This document shows, in pieces, positions 8,904-17,729 of a stretch of 64,000 nt of DNA. The notes below the pieces were generated by a model. That model made no database searches and was not told where the DNA came from. It worked only from the letters and a program-made list of their open reading frames with translations. Made by a program: the position numbers and the translations under genes. Position 1 is the stretch's first letter; the number at the start of each line of letters is the position of its first letter. The DNA is from JBEBSD01 sp040394475 (GTDB lineage Bacteria > Bacteroidota > Bacteroidia > Cytophagales > Spirosomataceae): positions 1 to 64,000 of the forward strand of contig JBEBSD010000025.1 of assembly GCA_040394475.1 (NCBI GenBank), in the 5' to 3' direction.

Positions 8904-11477
8904 ATGAAGCAACTTTTCACAATAGTTTTCGCCCTGGGGGCATTGTTCAGCCCTGAATGGCTTACAGCACAGGAGCAGCAACGGATCATCAATGCGACCG
9001 TTACCGGTACGGTCATCGATGCGGGTTCCAACGATCCGTTGATCGGTGCATCGGTTTACATTAAAGGAGTAACCAACGGGGTTCTGACGGATGCCAACGG
9101 TGAATTCAGTCTGGTGACGGGGCAGAAGCTGCCCTTTACCCTGGTGGTTTCATACGTAGGGTACCTGAAGCGGGAGGTACTGGTGGCGGATGGCGGACCG
9201 GTGGCGATCCAGCTGGAAGCCATTACCAACCGGCTCGACGATGTGGTCATTTCTTCGCGGCGCCGGCAGGAATCGGCACAGGAGGTGCCCATTCCTATTT
9301 CGGTGGTACGCGGCGCCGCTGCCGAGGACGCCGGAGCGTTTAACGTAAACCGTTTAAAAGAGCTGGTCCCGACTGTGCAGCTGTATTCTTCCAATCCGCG
9401 TAACACCACCCTGAACATCCGCGGTCTGGGGTCTACCTTCGGCCTTACCAATGACGGGATCGACCCGGGGGTGGGCTTTTATATCGACGGGGTGTATTAT
9501 GCGCGTCCGGCGGCTGCAACACTCGACTTTATTGACATTGAGCGGGTGGAGGTCCTTCGGGGGCCGCAGGGTACACTTTTCGGGAAAAATACAACTGCCG
9601 GGGCTTTTAATATCGTTACCCGTGCGCCTTCTTTTACGCCAGGCGCCAGTTTTGAAGTGAGTTACGGGAATTATGGCTATATACAGGCAAAGGCCTCGCT
9701 TACCGGACCGCTCGGAAAGCAGCTGGCAGCCCGGGTATCGTTTTCGGGCACCCAGCGGGATGGGGTGCTGTACAATGTCCGCACCGACAAACCGGTCAAC
9801 GATATGAACAACCTTGGTTTCAGGGGACAGTTGCTCTATACGCCGTCGGATCATGTGAAGATTACCCTGGCAGGCGATGCGTCCGCACAGAAACCCGATG
9901 GCTATGCCCAGGTAGTGGCAGGAGTGGTTACGACCAAACGGGCGGATTACCGGCAGTTCAACCGGATCATTGCCGACCTCAATTATTCCCTGCCGAGCAC
10001 AAACCCGTTTGACCGGAAAATCGATACGGATTCCCCGTGGCAGTCGGGTAATGCGTTGGGAGGGGTATCAGTGAATGTGGATGCGAAACTGGGACCGGGG
10101 ACACTGACGGCGACGACTGCCTGGCGGTATTGGAACTGGGATCCGATGAATGATCGTGATTTTACAGGTTTGCCCGTGTTGTCCAAGTCGCAGGCTACCT
10201 CCAGACATCAGCAGTGGACCCAGGAGATCCGGTATGCCGGTGAGTTTTCGTCTCGTTTGAGCGGTGTGATCGGCGTATTCGCCATCGCCCAGGACCTCAA
10301 GACCGATCCGGTCCATATCGAAGAATCGGGAGCCGCCCAATGGCGGTTTTCACAAAACTCAACCAGCCCGCTGTGGCAGACCCCGGGCTTGCTGGAAGGA
10401 TACGGCATTAAAACAACATCGCGCCTGGAAACATTCGGGGCAGCTGTATTCGGCCAGGTTGACTGGGCCATTACGGAGAAACTGCACCTGTTGCCAGGGG
10501 TCCGTTTTAACTATGACCGCAAAGAAGTAGACTACAACCGGCAGGCTTACGGTGGACTTGAGACGACCGACCCGGCACTGATCGCGTTAAAAAATGCCGT
10601 GTATTCCAGTCAGTCTTTCCTGGTGAACGTGAATGAAAATAACTTTTCCGGCCAGTTGACCCTGGCTTACCGGGCATCGAAACAACTCAATGCGTTTGCA
10701 ACGGTGTCTAACAGTTACAAACCGGTGGGGGTTAACCTGGGTGGACTGCCTACCGCCAACGGGGCTGTCCTGACCGATCTGGCCAAGGTAAAACCAGAGT
10801 ATGTAACCCATTTTGAAGCAGGTGTAAAAACACGGCCGAATGCACGATCCATTTTGAACGTAGTACTTTATAACACGGAGATCAAAGATTTCCAGACGCA
10901 GGTACAAACCGCAGAAGTGGGCGTGAACCGGGGCTACCTGGCAAATGCCGAAAAAGTACGGGTGACAGGTGTGGAAGTGGAAGGGAACATCCGTGTGAAC
11001 AATTTCCTTGCGTTTAACGGATCAGCGGCTTATACGGATGGCAAATACGTCTCGTTTAAAAACGCACCCGTGCCGTTAGAAGAGACCGGGGGGGAATCTG
11101 CCTTTAAAGATATTTCCGGCGGCGCGCTGCCGGGTATTTCCAAATGGGCCGGTTCACTGGGTGGTGAGCTCAGCAGCGCCGGGAAACTGATCGGCCTGAA
11201 GGGCAAGTACGTGCTGGCGCTCGACGCGTATTACCGTTCGTCGTTCTCCTCCAGTCCTTCGCCGTCGCAGTACCTGAACATCGATGGCTATACACTCCTC
11301 AACGGGCGGGTGGGTTTCCATGCTTCCAATGGTGTCTCGTTACTGGTATGGGGCAGAAACCTGCTGAATACGGATTATTTCGAACAATTACTGGCCGCTG
11401 CGGGAAGCGCAGGCCACTATGCGGCCGTGCTGGGAGATCCGGGCACGTATGGAGTGACGATCCGGTATTCGTTCTGA
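8904..11477 (+). CDS. TonB-dependent receptor with carboxypeptidase-like N-domain
   Basis: 857 residues from the ATG at 8904. An in-frame ATG nine bases earlier is less likely because MKQLFTIVFALGALFS is a typical signal-peptide start, with cleavage near LTAQ/EQQ. Next comes a CarboxypepD_reg-like domain (TVTGTVIDAGSNDPLIGASV...VGY), then the plug (about 115-235) with RVEVLRGPQGTLFGKNT, then a 22-strand type outer-membrane barrel ending in the aromatic residue of TIRYSF. It imports a substrate across the outer membrane using TonB energy. The plug resembles the pesticin/siderophore receptor group, but the substrate cannot be read from sequence. No SusD partner follows. The cysteine-rich ORF upstream suggests control linked to sulfur or metal. 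A strong terminator follows at 11492-11531. Confidence 0.9.
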   Translation: MKQLFTIVFALGALFSPEWLTAQEQQRIINATVTGTVIDAGSNDPLIGASVYIKGVTNGVLTDANGEFSLVTGQKLPFTLVVSYVGYLKREVLVADGGPVAIQLEAITNRLDDVVISSRRRQESAQEVPIPISVVRGAAAEDAGAFNVNRLKELVPTVQLYSSNPRNTTLNIRGLGSTFGLTNDGIDPGVGFYIDGVYYARPAAATLDFIDIERVEVLRGPQGTLFGKNTTAGAFNIVTRAPSFTPGASFEVSYGNYGYIQAKASLTGPLGKQLAARVSFSGTQRDGVLYNVRTDKPVNDMNNLGFRGQLLYTPSDHVKITLAGDASAQKPDGYAQVVAGVVTTKRADYRQFNRIIADLNYSLPSTNPFDRKIDTDSPWQSGNALGGVSVNVDAKLGPGTLTATTAWRYWNWDPMNDRDFTGLPVLSKSQATSRHQQWTQEIRYAGEFSSRLSGVIGVFAIAQDLKTDPVHIEESGAAQWRFSQNSTSPLWQTPGLLEGYGIKTTSRLETFGAAVFGQVDWAITEKLHLLPGVRFNYDRKEVDYNRQAYGGLETTDPALIALKNAVYSSQSFLVNVNENNFSGQLTLAYRASKQLNAFATVSNSYKPVGVNLGGLPTANGAVLTDLAKVKPEYVTHFEAGVKTRPNARSILNVVLYNTEIKDFQTQVQTAEVGVNRGYLANAEKVRVTGVEVEGNIRVNNFLAFNGSAAYTDGKYVSFKNAPVPLEETGGESAFKDISGGALPGISKWAGSLGGELSSAGKLIGLKGKYVLALDAYYRSSFSSSPSPSQYLNIDGYTLLNGRVGFHASNGVSLLVWGRNLLNTDYFEQLLAAAGSAGHYAAVLGDPGTYGVTIRYSF

Positions 11478-11491
11478 TCCTTCACCAAATG

Positions 11492-11531
11492 AAATGGCCT
11501 CCGTTCGCATAAAATGCTACGGAGGCCATTT
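11492..11531 (+). terminator. Rho-independent terminator after the TonB receptor
   Basis: A 13-bp perfect stem (AAATGGCCTCCGT paired with ACGGAGGCCATTT) has a 14-base loop that can itself pair as GCAT/ATGC. A T-run follows (11527-11534). It begins 15 bases after the receptor stop codon. Confidence 0.9.
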
Positions 11532-11672
11532 TTTATTGGGTGAGGATACGTTGTTGATTCAATCTTTGCCGCTGCTCTTTCCGCTCTTTCCCGTCTCAAT
11601 GACGGTGAAAGCGTGACAGCGGGTCTGAGATCCGCGAACAAGCGTCGCCGTTACGCAGGGTAGCGAAGGCGA

Positions 11673-12308
11673 TTAATTCGATTTCCGGCTTTCCACGTCT
11701 TCTACGCCTTTCTGCTTGTTCTGGAGAATAGTATTGTAATTTTCCAGGTCGCTCTCTTTCTTGGCAAGCTCCTTTCGCAGGTTTTCCAGGTCTTTTTCTG
11801 TTTTCCCGATTTCCTTGGTCAGCCGGTCTTTTTCTTTCACCAGCTTTTTTTGTTCATCCTGAGACTTGGAGAAATCTTCTTTGACCAGGCGGAGTTCTTC
11901 CTGGGCCGTGGCGTACGTGAGGAATTCTTTTAAAAACTGCTCGGCAGCCAGATAACCGGAATCCGAGCTGCTGGAAATGTACTTCCCGCCATCGTTCAGC
12001 GCCAGAAACAAGGTGGAAATATTTTTGGAACTGGTGACAGCACTGGAAACGTTCAGCGAGCTGGAGGAAATCGAAGGGATATAAGCGCGTTCAACCGTTT
12101 GAACACCCCTTTTTCCTTTCACCTTACCGTATTTCGATAAATAGGTGGTCCAGTACTCCCGTAATTGCTTTTCGGGAATGCTGGTGGCCAGGTTGAGACC
12201 TGAAACTTCTATTTTATTAAGGCTTTGACGGGCCGGAGAAACGGTCTGTGCCCCGACAGTTAGCGTGCTGCAAACAAGAGCGATGCTCAAAAAAAGAATG
12301 ATTCTCAT
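11673..12308 (-). CDS. Secreted coiled-coil protein, unknown function
   Basis: 211 residues. MRIILFLSIALVCSTLTVGAQ is a clear signal peptide with probable cleavage after GAQ. The middle (about 70-120) is Ser-rich, and residues about 137-205 form a charged heptad-like region (KEKDRLTKEIGKTEKDLENL) that is almost certainly a coiled coil. There is no lipobox, so the protein should be periplasmic or membrane-associated. No family was recognised. The gene stands alone, convergent with the TonB receptor and followed at a distance by the methyltransferase gene on the same strand. Confidence 0.75.
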   Translation of the reverse strand: MRIILFLSIALVCSTLTVGAQTVSPARQSLNKIEVSGLNLATSIPEKQLREYWTTYLSKYGKVKGKRGVQTVERAYIPSISSSSLNVSSAVTSSKNISTLFLALNDGGKYISSSSDSGYLAAEQFLKEFLTYATAQEELRLVKEDFSKSQDEQKKLVKEKDRLTKEIGKTEKDLENLRKELAKKESDLENYNTILQNKQKGVEDVESRKSN

Positions 12309-12351
12309 AAGTGAAACTTTTTAAGTTATTGATTTTTAAATAGTTGTCTTG

Positions 12352-12436
12352 GGTTCGACTCTGCTCACCCACCGACGGTTCGACTCTGCTCACCCGCCGA
12401 CGGTTCGACTCTGCTCACCCACCGACGGTTCGACTC
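12352..12436. repeat. 25-bp tandem repeat, 3.4 copies
   Basis: The unit GGTTCGACTCTGCTCACCC plus ACCGAC repeats at 12352, 12377 and 12402, with one base change in the second copy (ACCG to GCCG) and a partial copy at 12427. It lies between the methyltransferase stop and the start of the coiled-coil gene, both on the minus strand, so it is in a probable leader or spacer. Its function is unknown. Confidence 0.9.
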
Positions 12437-12450
12437 CGCATTCTGCTGAC

Positions 12451-13653
12451 TCATAATTTCGTTGTCACCAGGATCACTTTTTTTCCTGAAAACAACGTTG
12501 TGGCAAATAAATAAGCATCGCCACCTTCCTTTAGACGTAATTTTCGCCGAAGGTCATCCACTGAGGCCGGAAAATTACGGACAGTGAGGTTTGCACGGGC
12601 CTCGTCAAGCCCGGCTGCGACTGCCTTTTTGTCGGGGGCACAAATGTCACGGACCCGGAAACTACGTCCGGGGAAATCCGGAACGAACGTGTCGGCGGTA
12701 TATAAATGACTGCTGGGAGCTATTTTCAGGACGTTGTAAGCGTGGGCGATGGTTTTAAAAGCGCCGGATTTCATAAAGGCAGGGTGCGGTTCGTACAAGA
12801 ACGTGAGCGGATCACTGTACTCCGGGGATAGCTGCTCTTCTTCCCGGCGGGTGAACGATAGCGTCCGGTCTCCGGGAAGCAGCACTGCCGTGAGTCTGGG
12901 GGGATGCGCAGCCGGCAGGCGCTTGTCGAGCAGGTATACTACTTCCTTGCATTCTTTTTCATATCCTACCACATGAACTTCGGAAACATGCCCGAGGGAG
13001 CTTACCGCCAGGTCGATATCGAGGACCGGGGATGTTTTGATCAGGAGCCGGTCGGTATGTTGAAAAAGGAGGGGCAGCGCTGCTGCAATATCGGGGGTGC
13101 AGTCAGAAAGCCGTGTTACCTTTCGTTGTCTTTCGTCACGACGGGCAGGGTCGGCATAAATCCAGTCGGCCTTTCCGTGGAGGTGCTCCAGTGCGTTGCC
13201 CGCGACCACCCGTACATTGACGGCGCCCAGGCAGGCAAGGTTATGCGCTGTGAGCGCGGCCAGTTCCGGATTTTGTTCATAACCGGTAATGGTATGGAAG
13301 CGCCGGGCAAAGTAGCAGGTGTCTACACCCATTCCCAGGGTAATGTCCACGAGGGATTCTCCCTGTATCAAAGCGGCCTTGTACGCGGCTGTAGCCTGGG
13401 ACGATGCCTGCTCGACCGACAACGGCGCCGGGAAGACCAGTTGCTCGTTGGCATACCAGACCGGAAGCTTCAGGACCGCCTTCTGCCGGGCCGCTACCTG
13501 CCGGATTACTTTCAGCGGATCGATGTCGGTCCGCTTATGCAATGCCAGCGCCAGCCGGACGGGATCTTCCCGGATCATTTCCTGCACACAGGCCTGCTCC
13601 TGCGGAGTAAGGAACGTGTGTGCGACGGCGGTTACGGGATCAGCTGCTTTCAT
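12451..13653 (-). CDS. Class I SAM-dependent methyltransferase with THUMP-like domain
   Basis: 400 residues. The SAM-binding motif I is VDITLGMGVDTCYFA (102-116), followed by the acidic E126 in GYEQNPE. Motif IV is WIYADPARRD (164-173), similar to the N/DPP catalytic motifs of base methyltransferases. The C-terminal third, rich in Lys and Arg, fits the THUMP-like domain of this Bacteroidota family (PF18096 type). Such proteins are annotated as probable RNA methyltransferases. The exact target is not known. The N-terminal segment is helical and may help bind RNA. It stands alone on the minus strand and is divergent from the MFS gene at 13849. Confidence 0.85.
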   Translation of the reverse strand: MKAADPVTAVAHTFLTPQEQACVQEMIREDPVRLALALHKRTDIDPLKVIRQVAARQKAVLKLPVWYANEQLVFPAPLSVEQASSQATAAYKAALIQGESLVDITLGMGVDTCYFARRFHTITGYEQNPELAALTAHNLACLGAVNVRVVAGNALEHLHGKADWIYADPARRDERQRKVTRLSDCTPDIAAALPLLFQHTDRLLIKTSPVLDIDLAVSSLGHVSEVHVVGYEKECKEVVYLLDKRLPAAHPPRLTAVLLPGDRTLSFTRREEEQLSPEYSDPLTFLYEPHPAFMKSGAFKTIAHAYNVLKIAPSSHLYTADTFVPDFPGRSFRVRDICAPDKKAVAAGLDEARANLTVRNFPASVDDLRRKLRLKEGGDAYLFATTLFSGKKVILVTTKL

Positions 13654-13771
13654 GAATTAAAGATACATGATTTCAGGACAAGGATGTCTGTGCAGCAACA
13701 CCAGGCTGGATCTTTTCCATAAATATTTTATATATTTTACCGGGAGTTACATTTCTGCCTGCATAAAATTA

Positions 13772-13779
13772 TATTTTTG
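13772..13779 (+). promoter_or_regulatory. -7 box (TATTTTTG) before the MHS transporter
   Basis: It fits TAnnTTTG and would place the RNA start near 13786, exactly where a hairpin-forming leader begins. No clear -33 element is visible. Confidence 0.4.
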
Positions 13780-13785
13780 CAGCGT

Positions 13786-13820
13786 GTTCCGGCAACCTGC
13801 TCACAGGGGAGTCCGGGAAC
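13786..13820 (+). promoter_or_regulatory. Structured 5' leader hairpin
   Basis: GTTCCGG (13786-13792) pairs with CCGGGAAC (13813-13820, one bulged G). Inside it, CCTG (13796-13799) pairs with CAGG (13804-13807) around a CTCA loop. The element fills the first half of the predicted 63-base leader of the transporter mRNA. It matches no riboswitch class I know. Confidence 0.35.
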
Positions 13821-13848
13821 CTAAATCCTTTTACTGAAACAATAGCTG

Positions 13849-15360
13849 ATGGCAAAACCAAAGCAGACAGGAATCTGGACCGTCATAACGTCTTCTTCTG
13901 TCGGAACGCTGATCGAGTGGTATGATTTTTACATTTTTGGCAGTCTTGCCTCCATCCTGGCCCTAAAGTTCTTTCCTCAGGACAATCCTTCAATCGCTTT
14001 TCTGAACACCCTGCTCACGTTTGCAGCAGGTTTTATTGTACGACCTTTCGGAGCGCTGGTATTCGGGCGTCTGGGTGATATCGTAGGACGAAAGCACACC
14101 TTCCTGGTGACGCTTGTGCTGATGGGCGGTTCTACTTTTCTGATCGGGCTGATCCCCAGTTATGATTCGATCGGCTATGCCGCACCCATTCTGGTCCTCA
14201 TCCTGCGGATGGTACAGGGCCTGGCATTGGGAGGAGAATACGGCGGCGCGGCCACCTATGTGGCGGAGCATGCCCCGGCCGAGCGACGCGGATTTTATAC
14301 TTCCTGGATCCAGACGACAGCCACACTGGGGTTGTTTGTTTCGCTGATCGTGATCCTGCTTACCCGGACGACGATGGGAGAAGAGTCCTTCCGGGACTGG
14401 GGATGGCGGGTGCCTTTCCTAGTGTCGTCGGTGCTGGTGGGAGTCTCCATTTACATCCGCTTGAAAATGAGCGAGTCGCCTCTCTTCGCGAAACTGAAGA
14501 AAGAAGGGAAAACCTCCGCTAATCCGTTGAAGGAGTCGTTCGGGAAAAAGAGCAATCTCAAAATGGTGCTGCTGGCGCTCTTCGGCGCCACTATGGGGCA
14601 GGGGGTCATCTGGTATACAGGCCAGTTTTATGCGATGTCCTTTATTCAGAAAACCTGTAATATTGACCATGTGCAGGTCAACTATATTATTGCCATCGCC
14701 CTGCTCCTCGGCACGCCTTTCTTTGTCCTGTTTGGCTGGCTGTCGGATAAGATCGGGCGAAAATGGATCATGATGGGGGGGATGGCGCTGGGGGTGCTGC
14801 TGTACCGGCCGCTGTATTCCGAAATGTACGAGTTGGCCGATATCAGTAAAAAAACGGAGGTGACTGCGCTGCAGAAAATTGAGCGGGAGCTGACGCCGCT
14901 GGACGATGATCCGTCGCAAATGGCCACCCTGATTACGTATTCGAAGACCTATTCAGACAGTACGATTGTCAGGGAGGTGCGTAAAGAAGTGGGAGAAGCG
15001 CCTGCCCTGGAGGTGGTTAAAGCGACCCATTTGGGGACCAGGGGCTTCTGGCTGATGATCGGATTGATCTTTATCCAGGTCATTTTCGTGACGATGGTGT
15101 ACGGACCGATTGCGGCTTTTCTGGTGGAATTGTTCCCGGCGCGGATCCGGTATACCTCCATGTCGCTGCCTTACCACATAGGCAACGGTATTTTCGGAGG
15201 ACTGACACCGGCAATTGCCACCCGGTTTTTTGAAGATTCGAAAACGGTGGGCAACCCTTCCGGTGATCCGTTGGCAGGTCTTACCTATGTGCTGATCGTA
15301 GCGGCGGTATGCTGTGTGATCGGGTCGATTTATCTGAAAAACCGGTATAGCAATGAGTGA
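13849..15360 (+). CDS. MFS transporter, metabolite:H+ symporter (MHS) type
   Basis: 503 residues with about 12 membrane segments. Family marks are IEWYDFYIFG near residue 22, the loop motif GRLGDIVGRKHTF, and LALGGEYGGAATYVAEHAP. This group (ProP, KgtP, ShiA relatives) imports carboxylates, betaines or similar metabolites with protons. A soluble insert of about 70 residues lies between membrane segments in the second half (EMYELADISKKTEVTALQ to AT.LGTRG), which is longer than usual. The next genes on the strand are a small membrane protein and acetyl-CoA synthetase, so acetate or a short-chain acid is a plausible substrate, by context only. Confidence 0.88.
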   Translation: MAKPKQTGIWTVITSSSVGTLIEWYDFYIFGSLASILALKFFPQDNPSIAFLNTLLTFAAGFIVRPFGALVFGRLGDIVGRKHTFLVTLVLMGGSTFLIGLIPSYDSIGYAAPILVLILRMVQGLALGGEYGGAATYVAEHAPAERRGFYTSWIQTTATLGLFVSLIVILLTRTTMGEESFRDWGWRVPFLVSSVLVGVSIYIRLKMSESPLFAKLKKEGKTSANPLKESFGKKSNLKMVLLALFGATMGQGVIWYTGQFYAMSFIQKTCNIDHVQVNYIIAIALLLGTPFFVLFGWLSDKIGRKWIMMGGMALGVLLYRPLYSEMYELADISKKTEVTALQKIERELTPLDDDPSQMATLITYSKTYSDSTIVREVRKEVGEAPALEVVKATHLGTRGFWLMIGLIFIQVIFVTMVYGPIAAFLVELFPARIRYTSMSLPYHIGNGIFGGLTPAIATRFFEDSKTVGNPSGDPLAGLTYVLIVAAVCCVIGSIYLKNRYSNE

Positions 15361-15471
15361 GGGGTGCTTCGACCGCAGCGGCGGACCGTGTGCTCAGCAG
15401 ACGTATAGTTTGAATGAAACGAATTGCCAGAAACGTGAAAAAGTGTAAATACGAAAAAACGGTAAATCACT

Positions 15472-15690
15472 ATGAAAATAATCTTTAAAATTCTGGGGGG
15501 AGTGTGGATATTGGCGAGTGTTCTGATTGCCTATTATATTTTAACAACCGCTACCAAGGAAATCAGCCAGGGTTTCCCGGAGGATGCCCCGATTTTCTGG
15601 CCGGTGATAATTTTTATATTTTTACCTATCTTGGTCGGCTTAGCATTGTTTGGAGTCTATTCGCTGCAGGGAGAATATGATGATGCCTGA
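15472..15690 (+). CDS. Small two-helix membrane protein (DUF6814-like)
   Basis: 72 residues with two membrane segments (about 5-24 and 43-64). The second begins after FPEDAPIFWPVIIFIFLPIL and ends in LALFGVYSLQGEYDDA. The pattern matches small Bacteroidota proteins that often accompany MFS transporters (DUF6814 as I recall it). The function is unknown. It lies 111 bases after the MHS transporter and 74 before acs, all on the plus strand, and may act as a transporter subunit. Confidence 0.7.
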   Translation: MKIIFKILGGVWILASVLIAYYILTTATKEISQGFPEDAPIFWPVIIFIFLPILVGLALFGVYSLQGEYDDA

Positions 15691-15764
15691 AAAGGGGAAA
15701 CCTGACAGGCTTTCCGAGTCTGTCAATCATTAGTTATTACCAATTTTTAACGCGTGTGAGTACA

Positions 15765-17654
15765 ATGAAAATTTCGAGCTACGAAGAGTATCAACAGGTC
15801 TATCAGCAAAGTGTTGAGGATCCCGAAGGTTTCTGGGCGGAGGTGGCGCAGCAGTTTCAATGGAAAAAGCCCTGGAAGAAGGTGTTGGACTGGAACTTTA
15901 GTGAACCTAGAATCAAGTGGTTTGAGGGAGGAAAACTGAATATAACGGAAAATGCCCTGGACCGGCACCTGCCGGAAAAAGCAGACCAGCCGGCGATTAT
16001 CTGGGAACCCAACGATCCGGATGACAAGTCGGAGGTGTTGACGTACCAGATGTTGTATGACCGGGTTTGCCGGGTGGCCAATGTCCTTCGGAAGTACGGT
16101 ATCGGAAAAGGGGACCGGGTTTGTATTTACCTGCCGATGGTACCCGAACTGGCGATTGCGATCCTGGCCTGTGCCCGGGTAGGGGCCATCCACTCGGTGG
16201 TTTTTGGCGGTTTTTCGGCCAAATCGATCGCGGACCGTATCAATGATGCAACGTGTAAAATGGTGATCACCTCCGATGGCGCCTACCGCGGCAGCAAGGT
16301 GATCCCGATGAAGGAGACAGTCGACCATGCGCTGGAATCATGCTCCAGTGTCGAGAAGGTATTGGTGATGACCCGCACACGGACGCCGGTCTCCATGATC
16401 AAAGGACGTGACCTGTGGTGGGAAGAAGAAGTAAAGTATGTGGACGGAAACTGTATCCCGGAGGAGATGGATGCCGAAGACACTCTTTTTATCCTGTATA
16501 CGTCCGGCTCTACCGGGAAGCCGAAAGGGGTCGTCCATACCTGTGGGGGCTATATGGTATTTACGACGTATACGTTTGCAAATGTATTTCAATATGAACC
16601 GGGCGAAATCTATTTTTGCACGGCAGATATCGGCTGGATTACGGGCCATAGCTACATCGTCTACGGACCGCTTTGTTACGGTGCTACCTCGCTGATGTTT
16701 GAGGGGGTGCCGACATTCCCGGATGCCGGCCGTATGTGGCAGATCGTGGATAAGCACCAGGTCAATATTCTGTATACGGCGCCTACAGCACTCCGTTCAC
16801 TAATGGGCTTCGGGTTGCAGTATGTAAAAGATCATAAGCTCAGTTCGCTGAAGAAGCTGGGGTCGGTAGGAGAGCCGATCAACGAAGAAGCCTGGCAATG
16901 GTTTAAGCACCACATCGGGAAGGATGCCTGTCCGCTGGTAGACACCTGGTGGCAGACGGAAACCGGAGGAATCATGATTTCCACCCTGGCGGGAATAACA
17001 CCCGAAAAGCCAACGTATGCGACACTCCCGCTTCCGGGAATTCAGCCGATGCTGGTTGATGAAAATGGTGTGGAAATAACAGCGAATAGCGTTAATGGAA
17101 ACCTCTGTATCAAATTTCCGTGGCCGGGGATGATCCGGACCACTTATGGAGACCATGACCGCTGCCGGCAGACGTATTTTTCGACCTATGAAGGCAATTA
17201 TTTTACCGGTGATGGCTGTCTGCGGGACGAGAATGGCTTTTACCGGATAACCGGGCGGGTGGATGATGTTCTGAACGTATCCGGCCACCGGATCGGGACC
17301 GCAGAGGTAGAGAACGCCATCAACATGCACCTGGGAGTAGTGGAATCGGCCATCGTGGGTTATCCCCACGATATTAAGGGACAGGGGATTTACGCCTATG
17401 TGATTACCGAAAATAAGCCGGAAGACCCGGAGTTGTTCAGAAAGGATATTGCCATGACCGTTTCCAGGGTGATCGGCCCCATTGCCAAGCCGGATAAGAT
17501 CCAGTTTGTTTCGGGTTTGCCGAAGACGCGCTCGGGAAAGATCATGCGGCGTATTCTTCGCAAAATCGCAGAAGGAGAACTTTCCAATGTAGGAGACACT
17601 ACGACGCTGCTTGATCCGAACGTGGTAACTGAAATTAAGGAAGGCGCACTCTGA
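15765..17654 (+). CDS. acs: Acetyl-coenzyme A synthetase
   Basis: 629 residues from the ATG at 15765. A GTG nine bases upstream is a possible alternative start. The enzyme makes acetyl-CoA from acetate, ATP and CoA via acetyl-AMP. Hallmarks are the P-loop-like LYTSGSTGKPKGVVHT, the A5 motif DTWWQTETGG, GRVDDVLNVSGHRIGT in the hinge region, and PKTRSGKIMRR near the C-terminus, whose Lys is the adenylation residue and the usual acetylation control site. Length and motifs are normal for Acs. With the transporter and small membrane protein upstream it may form an acetate-use operon. A 36-nt palindrome follows the stop. Confidence 0.95.
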   Translation: MKISSYEEYQQVYQQSVEDPEGFWAEVAQQFQWKKPWKKVLDWNFSEPRIKWFEGGKLNITENALDRHLPEKADQPAIIWEPNDPDDKSEVLTYQMLYDRVCRVANVLRKYGIGKGDRVCIYLPMVPELAIAILACARVGAIHSVVFGGFSAKSIADRINDATCKMVITSDGAYRGSKVIPMKETVDHALESCSSVEKVLVMTRTRTPVSMIKGRDLWWEEEVKYVDGNCIPEEMDAEDTLFILYTSGSTGKPKGVVHTCGGYMVFTTYTFANVFQYEPGEIYFCTADIGWITGHSYIVYGPLCYGATSLMFEGVPTFPDAGRMWQIVDKHQVNILYTAPTALRSLMGFGLQYVKDHKLSSLKKLGSVGEPINEEAWQWFKHHIGKDACPLVDTWWQTETGGIMISTLAGITPEKPTYATLPLPGIQPMLVDENGVEITANSVNGNLCIKFPWPGMIRTTYGDHDRCRQTYFSTYEGNYFTGDGCLRDENGFYRITGRVDDVLNVSGHRIGTAEVENAINMHLGVVESAIVGYPHDIKGQGIYAYVITENKPEDPELFRKDIAMTVSRVIGPIAKPDKIQFVSGLPKTRSGKIMRRILRKIAEGELSNVGDTTTLLDPNVVTEIKEGAL

Positions 17655-17670
17655 AAAGGAGTTTTTCGCA

Positions 17671-17706
17671 ATACGATAAAGGAGCGGTACCGCTCCTTTA
17701 TCGTAT
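17671..17706. terminator. 36-nt perfect palindrome between convergent genes
   Basis: The half-site ATACGATAAAGGAGCGGT is followed directly by its exact complement, with no loop. It lies 17 bases after acs and 24 bases before the end of the minus-strand TonB receptor. Position suggests a bidirectional terminator. There is no strong T-tract on either side. Confidence 0.65.
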
Positions 17707-17729
17707 CCGGCATCTCGGCCGCAATACCG

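Noticed and set aside
12352..12436. CRISPR array at the tandem repeat
   Set aside because: The repeats are directly adjacent with no unique spacers, and there are no cas genes.
13786..13820. A known riboswitch (cobalamin, SAM, fluoride, guanidine) before the MHS transporter
   Set aside because: None of the conserved cores of these classes is present; kept only as an unexplained hairpin.
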